In this document: positions 7,995-17,138 of the stretch, one piece after another
Layout of the letters: every line of letters begins with the position of its first letter
Numbering within the stretch: position 1 is the stretch's first letter
Origin: Rhodoferax sp.
GTDB lineage: Bacteria; Pseudomonadota; Gammaproteobacteria; Burkholderiales; Burkholderiaceae_C
Reading direction: 5' to 3'
Length of the DNA stretch: 64,000 bases
Assembly (NCBI GenBank): GCA_018061265.1
Contig: JAGOUM010000006.1
Span: forward strand, 1 to 64,000
Notes under the pieces: generated by a model
The model's database searches: none
Seen by the model: the letters and a program-made list of their open reading frames with translations, nothing else
What the model was told of the DNA's origin: nothing
Program-made: the position numbers and the translations under genes

Positions 7995-8843
7995 TCAGGC
8001 TTTGCGAGCAGTTGCCTTACGCACTGTCGTTGTTTTGGCCGCAGAGCGTACCCCGGTTTTCTTGGCAGCGGCCTTGGCAGGCGCATTCACGACCAGGGTC
8101 CGGACTTTTGGCTTAGCCACTGTCTTGGCGTCTTTTTTGCCATCAGCGCTTATCCCCATTGGCTTTATTGCTCTTGATTTAGAGGCGTTTTCTTTGCTTT
8201 GCGCTGCCTTCTTCAATTGTGCTTTGGATGGAAACGCCTCCTCAACACCTTTTTTTGCAGCACTGGAGCGCCGCAGGCTGGCACCAGTTTTGGCACTGCC
8301 TTTGACATCAGCGACCGGTTGGTCAATGCCGGTCCTGATGGGCTTGGTGGCTCCGAGCTTCAGGCGAACCGGTTTGTCTCCCCACAACTCTTCAAGGTTG
8401 TAGTAGGTGCGAAACGTGGGTTGCATCACATGCACAACCGCCTGACCACAATCCACAATGATCCACTCACCATTGCCCTCACCCTCAACGCGAGGTTTGC
8501 CAAACCCTGCCTCACGCACAGCATCCACCACACTCGCCGCCAGCGCCTTGGTCTGGCGATTGGAGGTGCCTGAAGCGATCACCACCCGTTCAAACAAGGG
8601 CGACAAATGTTCCGTGTCGAACACCACGATCTCATGTGCTTTGACAGCCTCAAGTCCGTCAACCACTGCCCGTTGAAGTTTCTGAACATCTTTTTTTGCA
8701 CCGGTTTTTGCCGGTATTGCCGTAACCGGCACAGGTGTCAGAGCGGCAATCTTTTTTGCAGGCGTTTTTTTGGCGGTGACTTTGACCGGCACCATAGGAG
8801 CAACGGGGGTGTCGGGCAATGAGGCGGATTTTTTGGTGGTCAT
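7995..8843 (-). CDS. rsfS: Ribosome silencing factor with long basic N- and C-terminal tails
   Basis: The RsfS/Iojap core spans about residues 53-165 ([20 protein letters not shown] through [19 protein letters not shown] and [10 protein letters not shown]). It binds L14 and blocks subunit joining when nutrients are scarce. The ordinary protein is about 105-130 residues; this one has 282. It carries a Lys/Ala/Pro-rich N-terminal tail of about 50 residues and a C-terminal tail of about 110 residues rich in AKK/KAA, ending VRKATARKA. The start at 8843 (ATG sharing one base with the nadD stop) is preferred to an in-frame start 54 bases upstream inside nadD. The tails may bind rRNA; that is inference. 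Confidence 0.9.
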   Translation of the reverse strand: MTTKKSASLPDTPVAPMVPVKVTAKKTPAKKIAALTPVPVTAIPAKTGAKKDVQKLQRAVVDGLEAVKAHEIVVFDTEHLSPLFERVVIASGTSNRQTKALAASVVDAVREAGFGKPRVEGEGNGEWIIVDCGQAVVHVMQPTFRTYYNLEELWGDKPVRLKLGATKPIRTGIDQPVADVKGSAKTGASLRRSSAAKKGVEEAFPSKAQLKKAAQSKENASKSRAIKPMGISADGKKDAKTVAKPKVRTLVVNAPAKAAAKKTGVRSAAKTTTVRKATARKA

Positions 8844-9454
8844 CAGGAAATCTGGTAAAGGTGGTGGTCGGCAATATACCGTGCAACGGCATGACACACC
8901 ATAGGCGTGATGTCTTGCCCGGCTAAAACACTGGCGCGGATGGCGGTGGCACTGATGTCCATGGCGGGCATGGCGACGTGGTGAAACCGGACCTGGCTCG
9001 CAACTTCAGCATCAAAAAAGGCATTTGCCCCGATGGAATTTGCGCGATCAGCTACGCATATTGTAGCTGATTCAAGCACTTCGTGCCACGCCTGCCAAGT
9101 CGAGAGTGCGCGCGCCTGATCTGCACCAATGATCAGGTGCAGTTGTACACCAGGATAGATCAGCTTAAGTTCACGCAAAGTGTCAATGGTGTAGCTCGGA
9201 CCACTGCGTTGCACCTCTCGCGGATCCACCACGGCCTGGTCAATATCTGCAAACGCCAGCTGGGCCATCGCCAGCCGGTGCCGCACGTCGGTCAATGTTC
9301 GCGTTTTGTGCCAGGCCAGGCCGGTCGGCACCAGGTGCAAGCGCTGCAGCCCGAGTTGTGCACACGCCGCGAGTGCCAGCGCATGATGCGCCAAATGGGG
9401 TGGGTCAAAAGCCCCTCCCATCACACCTATGCGCTCAAACACAGGTGCCGTCAT
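8843..9454 (-). CDS. nadD: Nicotinate-nucleotide adenylyltransferase
   Basis: A 203-residue enzyme converting nicotinate mononucleotide and ATP to deamido-NAD. The nucleotidyltransferase motif GGAFDPPHLAHHALA near residue 13 and the C-terminal ISATAIRASVLAGQ (the ISST-like motif) are present. The ATG at 9454 overlaps the hemF stop by one base (TGATG); a TTG three bases earlier is less likely. A perfect 9-bp inverted repeat lies inside the gene (9047-9071). Confidence 0.94.
   Translation of the reverse strand: MTAPVFERIGVMGGAFDPPHLAHHALALAACAQLGLQRLHLVPTGLAWHKTRTLTDVRHRLAMAQLAFADIDQAVVDPREVQRSGPSYTIDTLRELKLIYPGVQLHLIIGADQARALSTWQAWHEVLESATICVADRANSIGANAFFDAEVASQVRFHHVAMPAMDISATAIRASVLAGQDITPMVCHAVARYIADHHLYQIS
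9047..9071. repeat. Perfect hairpin inside nadD
   Basis: ATCAGCTAC (9047-9055) and GTAGCTGAT (9063-9071) are perfect complements with a seven-base loop. The stretch is coding (TICVADRAN). Its GTAGCTGATTCAAGCAC flank loosely recalls the AGCGCTT palindromic elements found elsewhere in the window, so it may be a decayed copy, or chance. Confidence 0.4.
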
Positions 9455-10386
9455 CAAATCCAGTCCCGGCGAACCAGGAATTTGCTGTACAACTCAGCCT
9501 CGGGGGACCCGGGGGCCGGTACTTGTTGGTACGCCCAGCTCACCAGCGGCGGCATGGAGAGCAGGATGGACTCGCTGCGTCCACCCGACTGCAAACCAAA
9601 GTGTGTGCCACGGTCCCAGACCAGGTTGAACTCGACGTAACGCCCACGGCGGTAGAGCTGAAAGGCCCGCTCGCGTTCACCATAGGGCATCGCTTGCCGG
9701 CGCGCCACGATGGGCAAATACGCCGCCAGAAAAGCGTCACCCACCGACTGCATCATGGCCAGGCTTTGGGGTGCCGGTAGCTCAGAGAAATCGTCAAAGA
9801 AGACACCGCCAACCCCGCGCTGCTCGCTGCGGTGCTTGAGGTAAAAGTACTCGTCGCACCAGGTCTTGAAGCGCGGATATTTGTCGGCGCCAAATGGTGC
9901 CAGTGCTGCTTTGCAGGTTTGGTGAAAGTGAATGGCATCTTCCTCAAACCCGTAATACGGTGTCAGATCCATGCCGCCGCCAAACCAGCTCACTGGGGCA
10001 CCATCACGCGTGGTGGCAGAAATCATGCGCACATTCATATGCACCGTGGGCACATAGGGGTTGCGCGGATGAAACACCAGCGAGACACCCATGGCCTCAA
10101 ACGGGGCGCCGGCCAACTCCGGGCGGTGCTGGGTCGCTGATGGCGGCAATTTCGGGCCAGTGACATGCGAAAACCCGCAGCCGGCGCGTTCAAACACCGC
10201 GCCGCCCTCCAGAATCTGCGTGATGCCCTGCCCTTGCAACAAATCCCCGGGAGCTTTTTGCCAGGGATCGGTCAAAAACTCGCCGCCATCAACCTCCGCA
10301 ATGGCGCTGGTGATGCGCGACTGCAGGTCCAGCAAATAAGCGCTGACCTGCTGCGGCTGAACTGCCGCGCTGGCAGCGCCGCTCAT
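9454..10386 (-). CDS. hemF: Oxygen-dependent coproporphyrinogen III oxidase
   Basis: A 310-residue cytoplasmic enzyme of heme biosynthesis that decarboxylates two propionates of coproporphyrinogen III using O2. Family segments are [41 protein letters not shown] and the C-terminal [21 protein letters not shown] with ESILLSMPP. The length is normal. The gene overlaps purD by four bases (ATGA) and nadD by one, so it belongs to the central part of the operon. Its presence fits an aerobic or facultative organism. Confidence 0.96.
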   Translation of the reverse strand: MSGAASAAVQPQQVSAYLLDLQSRITSAIAEVDGGEFLTDPWQKAPGDLLQGQGITQILEGGAVFERAGCGFSHVTGPKLPPSATQHRPELAGAPFEAMGVSLVFHPRNPYVPTVHMNVRMISATTRDGAPVSWFGGGMDLTPYYGFEEDAIHFHQTCKAALAPFGADKYPRFKTWCDEYFYLKHRSEQRGVGGVFFDDFSELPAPQSLAMMQSVGDAFLAAYLPIVARRQAMPYGERERAFQLYRRGRYVEFNLVWDRGTHFGLQSGGRSESILLSMPPLVSWAYQQVPAPGSPEAELYSKFLVRRDWI

Positions 10387-11699
10387 GCCCCAGCACCCTT
10401 GACCGCGCGATGCCCGATGTCGGTGCGGTACTGCGCACCGTCAAAATGGATACCCGAGGTGATTTCGTAGGCACGCTGCTGGGCCAACCGCACGTTGTCG
10501 GCCAGCACTGTGACACAGAGCACCCGCCCTCCCGAGGTCTGCAGCGCGCCGCCTGCCAGCGTCGTGCCCGCGTGGAACACACAGGCATCCTCGGTTTCTT
10601 TGGGCAAGCCGGTGATCAGATCGCCCTTGCGCGCTTGCATCGGGTAGCCATGTGCGGCCATCACCACCCCCAGCGCAGTGCGACGGTGCCAAGTGAGTTC
10701 AACCTGGTCGAGCCTGCCGTGCGGTCCGGGCTCAGTGGCCGCCAGCATCACGTCCACCAGATCGGTTCTCAGACGCATCATGATGGGTTGTGTTTCCGGG
10801 TCGCCCATGCGGCAATTAAATTCGAGCGTCTTGGGTTTACCGTGCGCATCGATCATCAGGCCGGCATAAAGAAAACCGGTGTAGGGGATGCCGTCTTTTT
10901 CCATGCCACGCACGGTGGGCAGGATGATGTCGCGCATGGCCCGGGCGTGCACGTCGGGTGTGACCACCGGCGCGGGAGAATAGGCCCCCATACCACCAGT
11001 ATTGGGGCCCAAATCGCCATTTTGCAAACGCTTGTGGTCCTGGCTGGTGGCCAGTGGCAAGACATTTTTGCCATCGACCATCACAATAAAGCTGGCCTCT
11101 TCGCCGGCCAGAAACTCTTCAATCACCACCCGCGGCATGGCCACCCCATCGTCTCCAGCGTTGTGGCTGACCCCCAGAGAATCGTCCAGCAGCATAAAGT
11201 CCACTGCGGCATGGGCTTCGGCCAAAGTCATCGCCACCACCACACCTTTGCCTGCAGCCAAACCGTCGGCCTTGACAACAATGGGTGCGCCTTTGGCGTC
11301 GAGGTAGGCATGCGCCAATTCGGCGTCGGTAAAGGTTTCGTACTCTGCCGTCGGAATGCCGTGCCGCTTCATGAAGGCTTTGGAAAACGCCTTGGAGCTC
11401 TCGAGCTGCGCGGCGGCCTGAGTCGGGCCAAACACCCGAAGTCCATGGCGACGAAATTCGTCGACGATGCCCGCCGCCAGTGGTACCTCCGGGCCGACCA
11501 CGGTCAACAGAATTTTTTGCGCCAGCGCCCACTCGCGCAGCGCCAGCACGTCAGTGATTGGAACGTTCTCAAACTGTGGGTCCTGTGCGGTGCCTCCGTT
11601 ACCCGGTGCCAGGTAGATGCGATGGGTTTTAGGCGATTGAGCCAGTTTCCAGGCCAGGGCATGCTCTCGACCGCCTCCACCAACAACAAGGATTTTCAT
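10383..11699 (-). CDS. purD: Phosphoribosylamine-glycine ligase
   Basis: A 438-residue ATP-grasp enzyme, the second step of de novo purine synthesis. The N terminus [20 protein letters not shown], the ATP-grasp loop [17 protein letters not shown] near residue 140, [11 protein letters not shown] near 300 and the C-terminal YRTDIGHRA are all diagnostic. The ATG overlaps the yebC stop by four bases. No domain is fused to it; purMN-type partners are not in the window. Confidence 0.96.
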   Translation of the reverse strand: MKILVVGGGGREHALAWKLAQSPKTHRIYLAPGNGGTAQDPQFENVPITDVLALREWALAQKILLTVVGPEVPLAAGIVDEFRRHGLRVFGPTQAAAQLESSKAFSKAFMKRHGIPTAEYETFTDAELAHAYLDAKGAPIVVKADGLAAGKGVVVAMTLAEAHAAVDFMLLDDSLGVSHNAGDDGVAMPRVVIEEFLAGEEASFIVMVDGKNVLPLATSQDHKRLQNGDLGPNTGGMGAYSPAPVVTPDVHARAMRDIILPTVRGMEKDGIPYTGFLYAGLMIDAHGKPKTLEFNCRMGDPETQPIMMRLRTDLVDVMLAATEPGPHGRLDQVELTWHRRTALGVVMAAHGYPMQARKGDLITGLPKETEDACVFHAGTTLAGGALQTSGGRVLCVTVLADNVRLAQQRAYEITSGIHFDGAQYRTDIGHRAVKGAGA

Positions 11700-12430
11700 A
11701 CGGGCTCGGTGTCCAGGTCTGCGTTGTGATAAACCTCCTGGACATCGTCCAGATCTTCCAGGGCATCGAGCAACTTTTGCATTCGGGCTGCCTCGTCCCC
11801 AGTCACCTCAATCGGGTTCTCCGGGCGCAGAGTCACCTCGGCATCATCAGGGGTAAGACCTGCAGCCATCAAGGCATTTTTGACCGTTTCAAAGTCCGCA
11901 ACCGGGGTGATAACTTCAATGGCACCGTCTTCGTCGGTGATGACATCGTCGGCGCCTGATTCAAGGGCGACTTCCATGATCCGGTCTTCGTTAGCGCCTG
12001 GTGCAAAAATGATTTGCCCGCAGTGCTTAAACTGAAACGCCACCGAACCCTCGGTGCCCATGTTGCCGCCGAATTTTGAAAACGCGTGGCGTACCTCGGC
12101 CACGGTGCGTACCCGGTTATCCGTCATGGTGTCAACAATGATGGCCGCACCACCAATGCCATAACCTTCGTAGCGGATTTCTTCGTAACTCACGCCGTCC
12201 AGGCCACCGGTGGCCTTGTCAATGTTGTATTTGACACGGTCAGCGGGCATATTGGCCGCCTTGGCCCTCTCAACGGCCAGGCGCAAGCGCGGATTGGCCG
12301 ACAGATCACCACCACCGGCGCGTGCCGCCACGGTGATTTCGCGGATGATGCGCGTCCAGATCTTGCCGCGTTTTTCGTCCTGGCGGCCCTTGCGGTGCTG
12401 AATATTGGCCCATTTACTGTGTCCTGCCAC
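11696..12430 (-). CDS. yebC: YebC/PmpR (TACO1) family protein
   Basis: About 244 residues starting with a [23 protein letters not shown]. An AAGGA seven bases before this GTG supports it over a TTG 15 bases upstream. Conserved features are [37 protein letters not shown] and the C-terminal [11 protein letters not shown]. The family was long called transcriptional regulator; recent work links members to translation of proline-rich stretches, so both roles are possible. It is the first gene of the seven-gene operon and diverges from the HerA-like gene 59 bases away. Confidence 0.92.
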   Translation of the reverse strand: MAGHSKWANIQHRKGRQDEKRGKIWTRIIREITVAARAGGGDLSANPRLRLAVERAKAANMPADRVKYNIDKATGGLDGVSYEEIRYEGYGIGGAAIIVDTMTDNRVRTVAEVRHAFSKFGGNMGTEGSVAFQFKHCGQIIFAPGANEDRIMEVALESGADDVITDEDGAIEVITPVADFETVKNALMAAGLTPDDAEVTLRPENPIEVTGDEAARMQKLLDALEDLDDVQEVYHNADLDTEPV

Positions 12431-12489
12431 GTCGAAATCCTTCAAAAGTTCGTTACGCTATTGGCTCCATTGTACTTTTTGAGCCCGCC

Positions 12490-14037
12490 ATGCCCGAACC
12501 CATCCTGATTGCGCAAAACGGCAAAACCCAGTGTTTTCTGCTGCCCGACAAAGCCAACCGCCACGGCCTGATCACCGGTGCCACCGGCACCGGCAAAACC
12601 ATCACCCTGCAAACGCTGGCCGAAGGGTTCTCCAGACTTGGCGTTCCCGTCTTTATGGCCGACGTCAAGGGCGACCTCACCGGCATCTCGCAGGCTGGAT
12701 CTTCAACGACCAAACTGGCTAAGGTGCTTAAGGAAAGAGCGCTTGAGACGCCTGAATACACCGCTTTTCCCACCACCTTGTGGGACGTGTTTGGCAAGCA
12801 GGGCCATCCGGTTCGTGCCACGGTAAGTGATCTGGGGCCGCTGCTGCTGGCACGTATGCTCAACCTCAACGAAACCCAGGCGGGTGTGCTGCAACTGGTG
12901 TTCAAGATTGCCGACGACGACGGCCTGCTGCTGCTGGACATGAAAGACCTTCGCGCCATGTGCCAGTATGTGGGCGACAACGCCTCTGAATTCACCACCG
13001 AATACGGCAACGTCAGCGCCGCCAGCATTGGCGCCATCCAGCGCGGCCTGATGCAGATCGAACAACAAGGTGGCGACCAGTTTTTCGGCGAGCCGATGCT
13101 CAATATCGCCGACTTCATGCAGACCGATGGCAGCGGTCGTGGTGTGGTCAATGTGCTGGCCGCCGACCAGCTGATGAATTCCCCGCGCCTCTACAGCACT
13201 TTTTTGTTGTGGCTGCTGAGCGAACTGTTTGAGACCCTGCCCGAGGTGGGCGATCTCGACAAGCCCAAACTGGTGTTTTTCTTCGACGAGGCGCACCTGC
13301 TGTTTGCCGATGCGCCCAAGGTGCTGATTGAGCGCATCGAGCTGGTGGTGCGGCTGGTTCGCTCCAAGGGCGTCGGTGTGTATTTTGTGACCCAGAACCC
13401 GCTGGATATTCCCGACAGTGTCTTGGCGCAGTTGGGCAACAGGGTGCAGCACGCGCTGCGGGCGTTCACGCCGCGTGACCAGAAGGCGGTCAAGTCCGCC
13501 GCCGACACCATGCGTCCCAAGGCCGGGCTGGACGTGGCCGCCGCCATCACCGAGCTTGGCGTGGGCGAGGCGCTGGTGAGCTTTCTGGATGAAAAGGGGC
13601 GCCCTACCGAGACCGAACGGGTCTACGTGTTACCCCCGGCCAGCCAGATCGGGCCGATCAATGCAGAACATCGCCAGGCGCTTCTGGCGGAGTCGATCGT
13701 GGCGGGCGTGTATGAAAAGACCATGGATCGGGAATCGGCCTTTGAAAAACTCAAGGGCCATGCAGCTGCCCGAGCCGAAAAGTCGGACAAAGCCAGCGCA
13801 TCAAGTTCCTCAGCCGCTCCAGCGGCAGGCAGCGACGCGAAAAACTCAGAACCTCAGGACAGCGGATTTTTGAGCAGCATCGGCTCTGGACTGGGCAATT
13901 TGCTGGGCGGCGGTGGCGGGCGACGCACCTCGGCAGGTGAGCAACTGTTCAAAAGTGCCGCCAGCTCGATTGGCCGGGAAGTTGGCCGACAGATTATCCG
14001 CGGCGTGCTCGGCGGTATATTTGGCGGTAAACGCTGA
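12490..14037 (+). CDS. HerA-like DUF853 ATPase (YjgR type)
   Basis: A 515-residue P-loop ATPase. Walker [17 protein letters not shown] sits near residues 27-42 and Walker [14 protein letters not shown] near 257-269. [19 protein letters not shown] and a C-terminal low-complexity Ala/Ser linker follow, then [11 protein letters not shown] and a short conserved tail ending GGIFGGKR. This is the DUF853 branch of HerA/FtsK-related ATPases, whose substrate is not established. The gene starts a two-gene plus-strand unit with upp 23 bases behind it. Confidence 0.88.
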   Translation: MPEPILIAQNGKTQCFLLPDKANRHGLITGATGTGKTITLQTLAEGFSRLGVPVFMADVKGDLTGISQAGSSTTKLAKVLKERALETPEYTAFPTTLWDVFGKQGHPVRATVSDLGPLLLARMLNLNETQAGVLQLVFKIADDDGLLLLDMKDLRAMCQYVGDNASEFTTEYGNVSAASIGAIQRGLMQIEQQGGDQFFGEPMLNIADFMQTDGSGRGVVNVLAADQLMNSPRLYSTFLLWLLSELFETLPEVGDLDKPKLVFFFDEAHLLFADAPKVLIERIELVVRLVRSKGVGVYFVTQNPLDIPDSVLAQLGNRVQHALRAFTPRDQKAVKSAADTMRPKAGLDVAAAITELGVGEALVSFLDEKGRPTETERVYVLPPASQIGPINAEHRQALLAESIVAGVYEKTMDRESAFEKLKGHAAARAEKSDKASASSSSAAPAAGSDAKNSEPQDSGFLSSIGSGLGNLLGGGGGRRTSAGEQLFKSAASSIGREVGRQIIRGVLGGIFGGKR

Positions 14038-14060
14038 TTCACATCACAGGAAAACAATCC

Positions 14061-14702
14061 ATGAGTACAACAGACCCCCTGGTTAACGTCATCAACCACC
14101 CACTGGTGCAGCACAAGCTGACCCTGATGCGACGCAAAGACGCCAGCACCAATAGTTTTCGCACCCTTCTCAATGAGTTGGCCATGTTGATGGCCTATGA
14201 GGTGACACGCGACATGCCGATGCAGGACGTGGAGATCGAAACACCGCTGGAGTCGATGACCGCCAAAATGATCGATGGAAAAAAACTCGCGCTGGTGTCG
14301 ATCCTGCGCGCTGGCACTGGCATCCTGGACGGTTTTTTGAGTGTGGTGCCAGGAGCGCGGGTGGGTCATATTGGCCTGTACCGCGACCCCGCGACCCTGC
14401 AAGCCGTCGAGTACTATTTCAAGATGCCCAAGGAGATGCCCGAGCGCGATGTGATCGTGGTTGACCCGATGCTGGCCACCGGCCACTCGGCCATCGCCGC
14501 CATCAGCCGCATCAAGGCGCTGGCACCCAAATCGATCAAGTTTGTCTGCCTGGTGTCCTGCCCGGAAGGTGTGGCAGCATTGCGCGCTGCTCACCCCGAT
14601 GTGGCGATCTTCACGGCGGCCATCGACCGCCAGCTCAACGACCACGGCTACATCCTGCCCGGCCTCGGTGACGCCGGTGACCGCATCTTTGGAACGCAGT
14701 GA
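14061..14702 (+). CDS. upp: Uracil phosphoribosyltransferase
   Basis: A 213-residue pyrimidine salvage enzyme making UMP from uracil and PRPP. The PRPP loop is [18 protein letters not shown] near residues 132-149 and the uracil pocket is the C-terminal [30 protein letters not shown] start and normal length. AGGA precedes the ATG. It ends at a strong hairpin terminator whose stem also contains the stop of the convergent AraC gene. Confidence 0.96.
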   Translation: MSTTDPLVNVINHPLVQHKLTLMRRKDASTNSFRTLLNELAMLMAYEVTRDMPMQDVEIETPLESMTAKMIDGKKLALVSILRAGTGILDGFLSVVPGARVGHIGLYRDPATLQAVEYYFKMPKEMPERDVIVVDPMLATGHSAIAAISRIKALAPKSIKFVCLVSCPEGVAALRAAHPDVAIFTAAIDRQLNDHGYILPGLGDAGDRIFGTQ

Positions 14703-14721
14703 GTTTTCTATAAGAAATTGG

Positions 14722-14763
14722 GCTATAGCGCTTATTGAATAAGCAGTTATAGCTCTCTTTTTT
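14722..14763 (+). terminator. Nested-palindrome terminator between upp and the AraC-type gene
   Basis: GCTATA (14722-14727) pairs with TATAGC (14748-14753), and inside it GCTTATT (14730-14736) pairs with AATAAGC (14738-14744). Six T follow at 14758-14763. It terminates upp; its right side overlaps the last codons of the AraC-type gene, so its stop codon is made from the stem. The AGCGCTTATT core resembles the palindromic element inside ygiQ. Confidence 0.75.
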
Positions 14764-15538
14764 GTTTCAGTTGTCCGTTGAAATAGTCCTTGGGCCGACG
14801 GCCTGTCACAGCCCGAAAAGCAGCATAAAACGTGCTCATCGAGCGAAATCCGCCTGCCTTGCAAACTTGTGCCATGCCCTGTACCGGCAACGCCTGGTAG
14901 TGGCGCATCAGATAGTCAATGCGTGCCCGATGGATGAACGCATAAAACGTGGTTTGCAAGCCCTGGTTCAAGGCGAAAGAAATCTGGTTTCTGCTGTAAC
15001 CGGTGGCATTGGCCACATCCTGCAAATTCAAGTCTGGACGCAGAAACGGCTGGTCGCGCTCAAAATATGTCGCCAAGTCGTCCAGTAGATACCCCAGAGC
15101 CCGCGCCGTCAAGCCGATTTTTTCGGCTGACTGTGTCGGCGCTACGCTGTCGCTGGGCGACCGAGCGGGTAGCGCGTACTCCTGAATTTCAATAATCAAG
15201 GCACGGCGCACACGGACCACGTCGCAAGCACGAATCTGCAGCAAGTCATTGCCGCTGGCAGAGCGGATGGTTTCCGAATACTGCAAAACGGCAGTGTCAC
15301 CGTCCACCCGGATGGCATCGGTGTAAGTTAACGAGTCGAGTCGGGAGCGCTGGATGACTTGTGTGATGTGCTTGCGCAAGCCCGCACCGGTGTAGCTTTT
15401 GCTGGTGTAGTGGTCGGTCAACACCATGTCCGGGTCGTACAGGGCAAAAATGCCTTCCAGATCACCCGCTGCCCAACGCTGATTGTGTTTTTCAACAATC
15501 AATCGGGTCTGTTGCTGCGAATCTGCATCCGGCTTCAT
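14747..15538 (-). CDS. SnoaL/NTF2-like domain fused to AraC-type regulator
   Basis: A 263-residue protein. Residues 8-120 match a SnoaL-like (NTF2) alpha+beta cone: RLIVEKHNQRWAAGDLEGIF, DHYTSKSYTGAGLRKHI, then alternating strands. Residues 150-258 form an AraC/XylS domain with two helix-turn-helix units (LQDVANATGYSRNQISFALN and MAQVCKAGGFRSMSTFYAAF) and the family ending R-R-P-K-D-Y. In ordinary AraC proteins a cupin senses the ligand; here an NTF2 pocket stands in its place. It follows a class III aminotransferase by 34 bases on the same strand and may regulate it. The ligand is unknown. Confidence 0.82.
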   Translation of the reverse strand: MKPDADSQQQTRLIVEKHNQRWAAGDLEGIFALYDPDMVLTDHYTSKSYTGAGLRKHITQVIQRSRLDSLTYTDAIRVDGDTAVLQYSETIRSASGNDLLQIRACDVVRVRRALIIEIQEYALPARSPSDSVAPTQSAEKIGLTARALGYLLDDLATYFERDQPFLRPDLNLQDVANATGYSRNQISFALNQGLQTTFYAFIHRARIDYLMRHYQALPVQGMAQVCKAGGFRSMSTFYAAFRAVTGRRPKDYFNGQLKQKREL

Positions 15539-15572
15539 GGCCGCCTATTCTGACGCAGGCAGAGTGTGCGAT

Positions 15573-16994
15573 TCAGCGCTGCGCCACTGCCACCGCGTCC
15601 TGAATGCTGGCTTGTTCCGACGGCGGATTGGCCGCCACGGTCCGGATGGCATTGGCTATGGCCAGGCAGCTGTGCTCGAAAACCTTGGCAGGCATCGTCA
15701 GCGCCGGTTGCAGCCGCAAGTGCCACTTGCCGCGCTGTGTGATGCCCAACACCCCCCGGCGCAGGCATTCATGGTGCACCGCCAGCTGAAACGCCGGGGC
15801 TGGCGCAATGCTGTGCTGATCCACCACAAACTCAACCGCCGCCATGGCCCCCACCGCGCGAACATCGCCCACCTGTGCCAGCTCTGATTTGAGTGGGCCA
15901 AGTACTTGCAAAAAAATGCGCTCCAGCTTGCGCACGTTGTCCAGCACCGGGCCAGCTTCGAGCAGTTCAATGCCTGCCAGCGCACCGGCGCAGGCAGCAG
16001 GTGCAAAACCGTAAGTGCTGCCCAGGTGCAGCTCGGTATCACGCATGACTTCATCGGTGCCCAGAATCGCCGCAATAGGCTGACCCCCTGCCGCAAACGC
16101 CTTGCCGAGTAACAACAGGTCGGGGTCAATGCCCTCCCAGCGTTGCATGGCAAACAGATGGCCACAGCGGCCCATACATGTCTGCACTTCATCCAGACAC
16201 AGCAACCAGCCCCAGCGTTTGCAAAGTTCGCCCAATCGGTCCCAGAAGCGTTGCGATGGCGCGTGGATGCCGCCTTCGCCCAAAACCGGTTCAATCAAAA
16301 CACCGGCCACCTGGCCAGGATGCACTTGCTGCACCAGCAGATAGTCCAGGTAATCCAATACCTCACACTCGTCAAAGGGACCAGGGCCACGCCGGAACGG
16401 CGAGCGAAAGCGGTTGGGGTACGGCACCATCACCATGCCCGATACAAACTGTGTCCGCCCTGATGACACATTGGACAAATCGCTGGAGGCACCCGCCGTC
16501 ATGTAAGTGGACTCACCATGGTACTGCCCGCCAAAGGTGATGATGAGCGGGCGGCGGCTTGCCTCGCGCATGAACTTCACCGCCCCTTCCACCGCCAGGG
16601 TGCCAGAGACCGAGTATTCCACCCGGTTGAGCCTGCCGGGTGCGATCTGGCCGAGTTTTTCAACCAGCGAAAACGCCGCCTGATTGGGTAACCACCCGCT
16701 GATTTGCATGCCGTGGCGGTCCCAGGCCGCCTCCATGGCGGTCTTGATTGAAAAGGGGGTCGGGCCAAAAGGTGATGCACCCCACGCCGACATGTGGTCG
16801 GCAAAGGTGTTGCCATCAGCGTCAACAATCAGATAGCCGCGTTTGGCGGTTTCGGCCAGCGGGTAGGTTGCATGATCGGCATTGCTGCCCGTCAGGTGTG
16901 GGTCATAGCGGTCAAACAGGGCCTGACTGGCAGGGCCCGGCAATGGGGTGTTTACTACTGGCAGTTCCTCAGACAAACAATAGGACATCTTCAT
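15573..16994 (-). CDS. Class III PLP-dependent aminotransferase of unassigned substrate
   Basis: About 473 residues with fold-type I, class III features: SGTLAVEGAVKFMREASRR, ITFGGQYHGESTYMT, LLCLDEVQTCMGRCG with the PLP-ring aspartate, and LLLLGKAFAAGGQPIAAI with the Schiff-base lysine near residue 290. The ATG at 16994, with AAGG seven bases ahead, is preferred over an upstream TTG. The family includes omega-amino-acid and diamine aminotransferases and glutamate-1-semialdehyde mutase; the sequence gives no safe substrate. It is not hemL by its context. It is paired with the SnoaL-AraC regulator downstream. Confidence 0.85.
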   Translation of the reverse strand: MKMSYCLSEELPVVNTPLPGPASQALFDRYDPHLTGSNADHATYPLAETAKRGYLIVDADGNTFADHMSAWGASPFGPTPFSIKTAMEAAWDRHGMQISGWLPNQAAFSLVEKLGQIAPGRLNRVEYSVSGTLAVEGAVKFMREASRRPLIITFGGQYHGESTYMTAGASSDLSNVSSGRTQFVSGMVMVPYPNRFRSPFRRGPGPFDECEVLDYLDYLLVQQVHPGQVAGVLIEPVLGEGGIHAPSQRFWDRLGELCKRWGWLLCLDEVQTCMGRCGHLFAMQRWEGIDPDLLLLGKAFAAGGQPIAAILGTDEVMRDTELHLGSTYGFAPAACAGALAGIELLEAGPVLDNVRKLERIFLQVLGPLKSELAQVGDVRAVGAMAAVEFVVDQHSIAPAPAFQLAVHHECLRRGVLGITQRGKWHLRLQPALTMPAKVFEHSCLAIANAIRTVAANPPSEQASIQDAVAVAQR

Positions 16995-17138
16995 GGCAAA
17001 CCTTGCAGGCGGCAAATAAAACTGCCATTGTGCGGTGAGTTCAAGGCTCGGAAAGTGGCTGCGGGTCCGCTCGAAAACAGTTTTTGTATTGGCCGCACGC
17101 CATCGCCCGGTGTCGCGGTCGGGCGCGTTGGCGCACCA

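Noticed and set aside
10410..11729. A 439-codon plus-strand open frame opposite purD
   Set aside because: It is a mirror of the GC-rich third positions of purD; the product has no domain pattern.
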